Position numbers and translations under genes: made by a program. A stretch of 64,000 bases of DNA from Daphnia pulex (Eukaryota > Arthropoda > Branchiopoda > Diplostraca > Daphniidae): assembly GCF_021134715.1 (NCBI RefSeq), contig NC_060020.1:6448001-6512000 (forward strand), read 5' to 3'. The notes beneath the pieces are model-generated. The model ran no database searches and was not told the DNA's origin. It worked only from the letters and a program-made list of their open reading frames with translations. Shown one piece after another: positions 60,390-64,000 of the stretch (the first letter of the stretch is position 1; every line of letters begins with the position of its first letter).

Positions 60390-63300
60390 AGAGACCTGTT
60401 TTTCTCACGTCTGTTACATTAAGCAAGTGCAGCAGTTCTTTCATTGCAAGAAAAACCAGTTCAAAAGTTCAGGATATGGTGAGAAATTATTAGTAATTAA
60501 ACTTCAGCTGTCGCCTGGAAGTAAAATGTAATCTAATATTGGAATTGTGAAAAGCAATTATTATGATAATCATACCTTAATTGATGTTGGAGAGAAATTA
60601 TTTATGGTCAAGGAACAATCAAATATAATAAACCGCGATAGCTTCTTAAAAGAACTGCCTGACTGAGGAAGGTGGCAGACTGGTAGTTGTCCAACATCTT
60701 CGTTGTCTTCCTTATGACTACCAATCATATTAGAAATACTAAACAGCTAAAAGTAGAAAAATTCTCGGTAGCTACTTGGAAGGAAATAGTTCTATTTGAA
60801 GGGGTTTTTTATTAAAAGAAACTCATTGTGGCTTCTTGAATACCAACTGAAAAAGAAGCCAGAAGATCCAAGAAGTCATTCCTCAAGAAGTAGGTCGAGA
60901 AGCCGCTACCGGATTGGCTTCTTGGATAATCTAACGTGGTTTCTTGGTACTGACTTCTTGGATAAAGTGGCTTCTTGGCCTTACCCCAAACAACATATAC
61001 TTTTTTCAAATGAAATTTTTGCTGAAAATGAGTGCTGCAAGTGTTTCTTATCTAAAAAATTATATTTTGTTAACTGCTTACACAATTTCCTTTTTTTTTT
61101 GTTATTTAGGTCTGATACGTAAAAATAGTACTACTTGATTGGCTCCAATTACCAAAGATATTTTGAGAGAAACTTTCGATAAGCAAATAAAGCTGCTGAA
61201 AAAGGCCAAACGTTGTTACGTCAACGAAACCTTCTTTGTCCCACAACCCAGTCACAGCATATCAACTGATTATCATCAATGCCTTTTTTAGGCAAGGAGA
61301 GGCCAAATTCGCTGGCCTGAATGTCCAAGACCCCTTTAAAGTATATGACATGATCAAACCTATAGCTGGCGAAATGGAAATATTCGATCCAATTTAATTT
61401 ACTTTGAATTAATGAAAAACGCAGAGGAGCCCGTAAGCCATTGGATGGAAAGCCCCTTTACGGAGCATTCCTTGAAGTTTGCCTTAATTAGTCCTAGAGA
61501 GTTTGAAAAACAGGAAAAAATGTAAGAAGTAATGGAAAAATATTCAATTACTATATTTTCTATCAATAGATTTTATTAGCATTATTCATCTTGATGTAAC
61601 ACAAGTGGAAGCGAGGCTACATGGCCGTCTTCTTGAATTAACATCTGATCCTATCCTTAGCTATTCAAAAGTTAAAGAGCTAGTATCTGAATTCGAGATG
61701 GCAGTTGTGTCACGCAACAAAAGTTAATGCCCAAAGTGGAGGTGAAGGATTGCAGTTTTTACATTATGCAAGCAAAGTTCAAGATCCCCCCCCCCCAAAA
61801 AAAAAATTTGAATAGGACCTCTGTACCAAAAGGATAAAGCGCCAAGAAAAATTTACCGAGAAATTTGGAGCCTCAACTTATTACCGACCGAAAAAATTGA
61901 AAAATGGTTTTATATAATTAAAGAAGTCAATAAAATGAGCAACAACATTTTATTGAAAACCTTCTGCAATTACCTCGAGAAATTACTTTGCTATCTCGCG
62001 AAAACAATACAACTGATGTTCGCAGCCTATATTAAAAGAACCTATAACAAGAAAGTGCACCAGTTCCTTCATTGCAAGAAAAACTAGTGCAGGATCTGGT
62101 AAGAAATTAATAGTTATTAAACTTCAGTTGCCGCCTAGAAGTTCGTTGACATCATGTGTATATTAGTTTTGAAATAACACAGTAAAAACAGTATTTAAGG
62201 TGTTTTTTACATAGTTGAACTTGTTACATAAATAGGTCGTGCAAATATGTGTCATTTTTCCTCTTCCCCCATTAGACCTAGTGTGACCTAGTGTTAAACT
62301 GACTCGTTGCAGAAATTGTCATTGTTTCTGTTTTTCCTCTTCACAGATTTGACCAAGTGTGATCCGGTGTTAAACTGACTCTTTAACTTTTTTCATACTT
62401 TGGCTGAAAATGACTGCTGTAAGTATTTCTGATCTAAAGAAATATACAATTTCCTTTCTTTAATTATAATTTAGATCTTGTTCGTAAAAAATTGTACCGA
62501 TTGGTACCCATCTCCAATTACAATAGAGATTTTGCGAGAAACGTTTGAAGTATACGCTGCAAACATTCGTATAAAACGCAAGTCAAGATGAGACAATGGA
62601 AATCTTCGATTAGCATTAATTTATTTTGAATCAATGGAAAACGTAGATGAGACCAGAAGCCATCTGGATGGAAAGCCCCTTTACGGAGCATACCTTTAAG
62701 TCTCCCATGATTCTACTCAAGTCGACCCGTGACAAAGGGGTAAGACTTCCATCAAGGCAGGTTGCTGCCCTTCTGGTTCAAGGTAAGATGTTTTTTTTTT
62801 TCCATTTTTTAAAATAATGTTATACTTTTATTTCAATTTATTTTGAATCTTATTATGGATGTAACCTTTTCTAAACAAGATTTTAGACCAAATCATCCAA
62901 TTTTCCCCTGCAAGAGCCACGACTAAAGGATGGAATGTTCCACTGCAGGATATTGGTGCTGTTTCTGTCCGAGTTACTGTGTTTTTTTTTAACTTTCTAT
63001 TTCCCATTATTTCTGGACTATACCCTTGTGCTAGTAATATATTTTTTACTTTTTATATTCAAGGCCTCAACGATTTTTCTCAATACGTGCAACAACTACA
63101 GAGTGGAAAGTTTCTCTTGAACGAAATGGTGGCGGTGGTGCTAGTGGAGACGCGTACTTCAGTGGATAACCTTAAATTTTCCGCAAATTTTGAAGTTCCA
63201 ATTTTTTTAAGGGGGGTGGATCGATCATTTCCTTGCAATGTTAAAGTGGGATAAACATCTTTAACTTTTATTGAGCTTATCAATAAAAATTTAACTTTTT

Positions 63301-64000
63301 CCAAACTTTGGCTGAAAATGACAACTCTTTTATATTTATTTACTAAGTAAGACTAAGTATTTCCAATCGAAAATTTTTTTTGTTTACCTGTACAATTTCC
63401 TTTCTTTTATTGTAATTTAGATTTTGTTGGTACAAAATTGTACCCCTTGGTTCCCGTCTTCAATTACCATAGAAATTCTGAGAAAAGCGTTTGAAATATA
63501 CTGCCCGATCAAACGTATAACTTGCAAGGCAAGATGGGACAATGGCAATATTTGATCCGCATTAATCATATTCGAATTAATTAGAAACGCAGAAGAGTCC
63601 GATAGCAATTTTGATGGAAAACCCCTTTATGGAGCATACCTTAAAGTCTCCCGTTCTAGTCTACATCTATCAAGTTTTCCCGTGGAAAAGGCATAAGAGT
63701 TCCCTCAAGGCAAGTTAATGCCGTTTCTGTCCTAGGTGACGTGTGTCGAGAAATAACGAAGATGACTTTTAATTTCAATCCGAATGTATTGAGTACAATT
63801 TCAGTTTCGGACATTACGTTGTGAGCGAAAGATATGGGTAAATTGACGAGAAAGAGAGACCTGTGGTAGCGATGTCGAAATGTGTTCTGTATGTGAGAGA
63901 GAGAAATGCGACCTGTCGCGATGCGAACGAGCCCAAGTCTTGTCTCCAATCAAGTCTTGTCCAAATCCCCATGTCTTGTCTCCCATTGAATTGGTAACGA
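60121..64000. repeat. Right arm of the giant inverted repeat, cut by the window end
   Basis: Reverse complement of 50,941-54,931. Differences seen include a 2-bp indel at the end of the capsid-like frame, loss of a GT donor (GATATT at 62,949 where the left arm reads GTTATT), and a unique segment near 62,150-62,240. Similarity still holds at base 64,000, so the arm continues beyond the window. Confidence 0.93.
61126..63660 (+). other. Three divergent coding-like units in the right arm
   Basis: Counterparts of the left-arm units, read on the plus strand near 61,141-61,490, 62,460-62,760 and 63,420-63,650. DGKPLYGAFL, DGKPLYGAYL and DGKPLYGAYL mark the three. Open pieces between them include 61,590-61,725 (VEARLHGRLLELTSD) and 63,064-63,254 (LNDFSQYVQQLQSGKFLLNE). 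Splice-like motifs flank several pieces, but no complete gene can be assembled. Confidence 0.45.

Noticed and set aside
50941..64000. Polinton/Maverick element, considered for the inverted repeat
   Set aside because: No protein-primed DNA polymerase B, retroviral-type integrase, packaging ATPase or adenovirus-like protease could be recognised.

Overview
The window looks like genomic DNA from a crustacean, most likely a cladoceran close to Daphnia. The reasons are compact multi-exon genes with introns mostly under 120 bp, a drumstick-type two-zinc-finger gene, an M14 digestive-type carboxypeptidase, secreted CUB proteins in tandem, and a DIRS-type retrotransposon. The species call is inference; the gene structures were read from splice sites, reading phase and motifs. 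No tRNA, rRNA or CRISPR array was seen.

Layout. 1-18,000 is rich in GA/CT microsatellites and homopolymers and holds one recognisable gene, a minus-strand drumstick (drm) orthologue at 7,238-7,550. 18,000-22,500 shows no gene. 22,500-32,300 is a gene-dense island: a nine-exon minus-strand metallocarboxypeptidase (22,629-24,509), then two plus-strand tandem paralogues encoding secreted proteins with a furin-like site, FN3-like segments and CUB domains (25,005-28,915 and 29,522-32,240). The first of these is divergently arranged with the carboxypeptidase. 32,510-35,272 is one DIRS-like tyrosine-recombinase retrotransposon with inverted terminal repeats and an internal complementary region; its proteins are decayed. 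35,948-36,471 is a broken fragment of an alkylglycerol monooxygenase gene. 36,700-42,600 is non-coding with a dispersed repeat and homopolymer tracts. 42,743-45,483 is an eight-exon minus-strand orphan class C GPCR with one apparent GC-AG intron. 47,481-48,306 is a degenerate Slit-like EGF exon with a mariner-like MITE inserted at its splice junction.

50,941-64,000 is the most unusual part. It is a very long inverted repeat: a left arm of about 4.0 kb and a right arm of at least 3.9 kb, cut by the window end, around a spacer of about 5.2 kb. The spacer and the inner edge of both arms carry a decayed block of virus-like coding sequence, tentatively parvovirus-like capsid, with stops and frameshifts. 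The arms also hold three divergent copies of a coding-like unit of unknown identity. The carboxypeptidase carries Arg at the position that sets S1' specificity, which predicts cleavage of acidic C-terminal residues.

The genes do not form an obvious shared pathway. The carboxypeptidase and CUB proteins are both predicted to be secreted and share a 495-bp intergenic promoter region.
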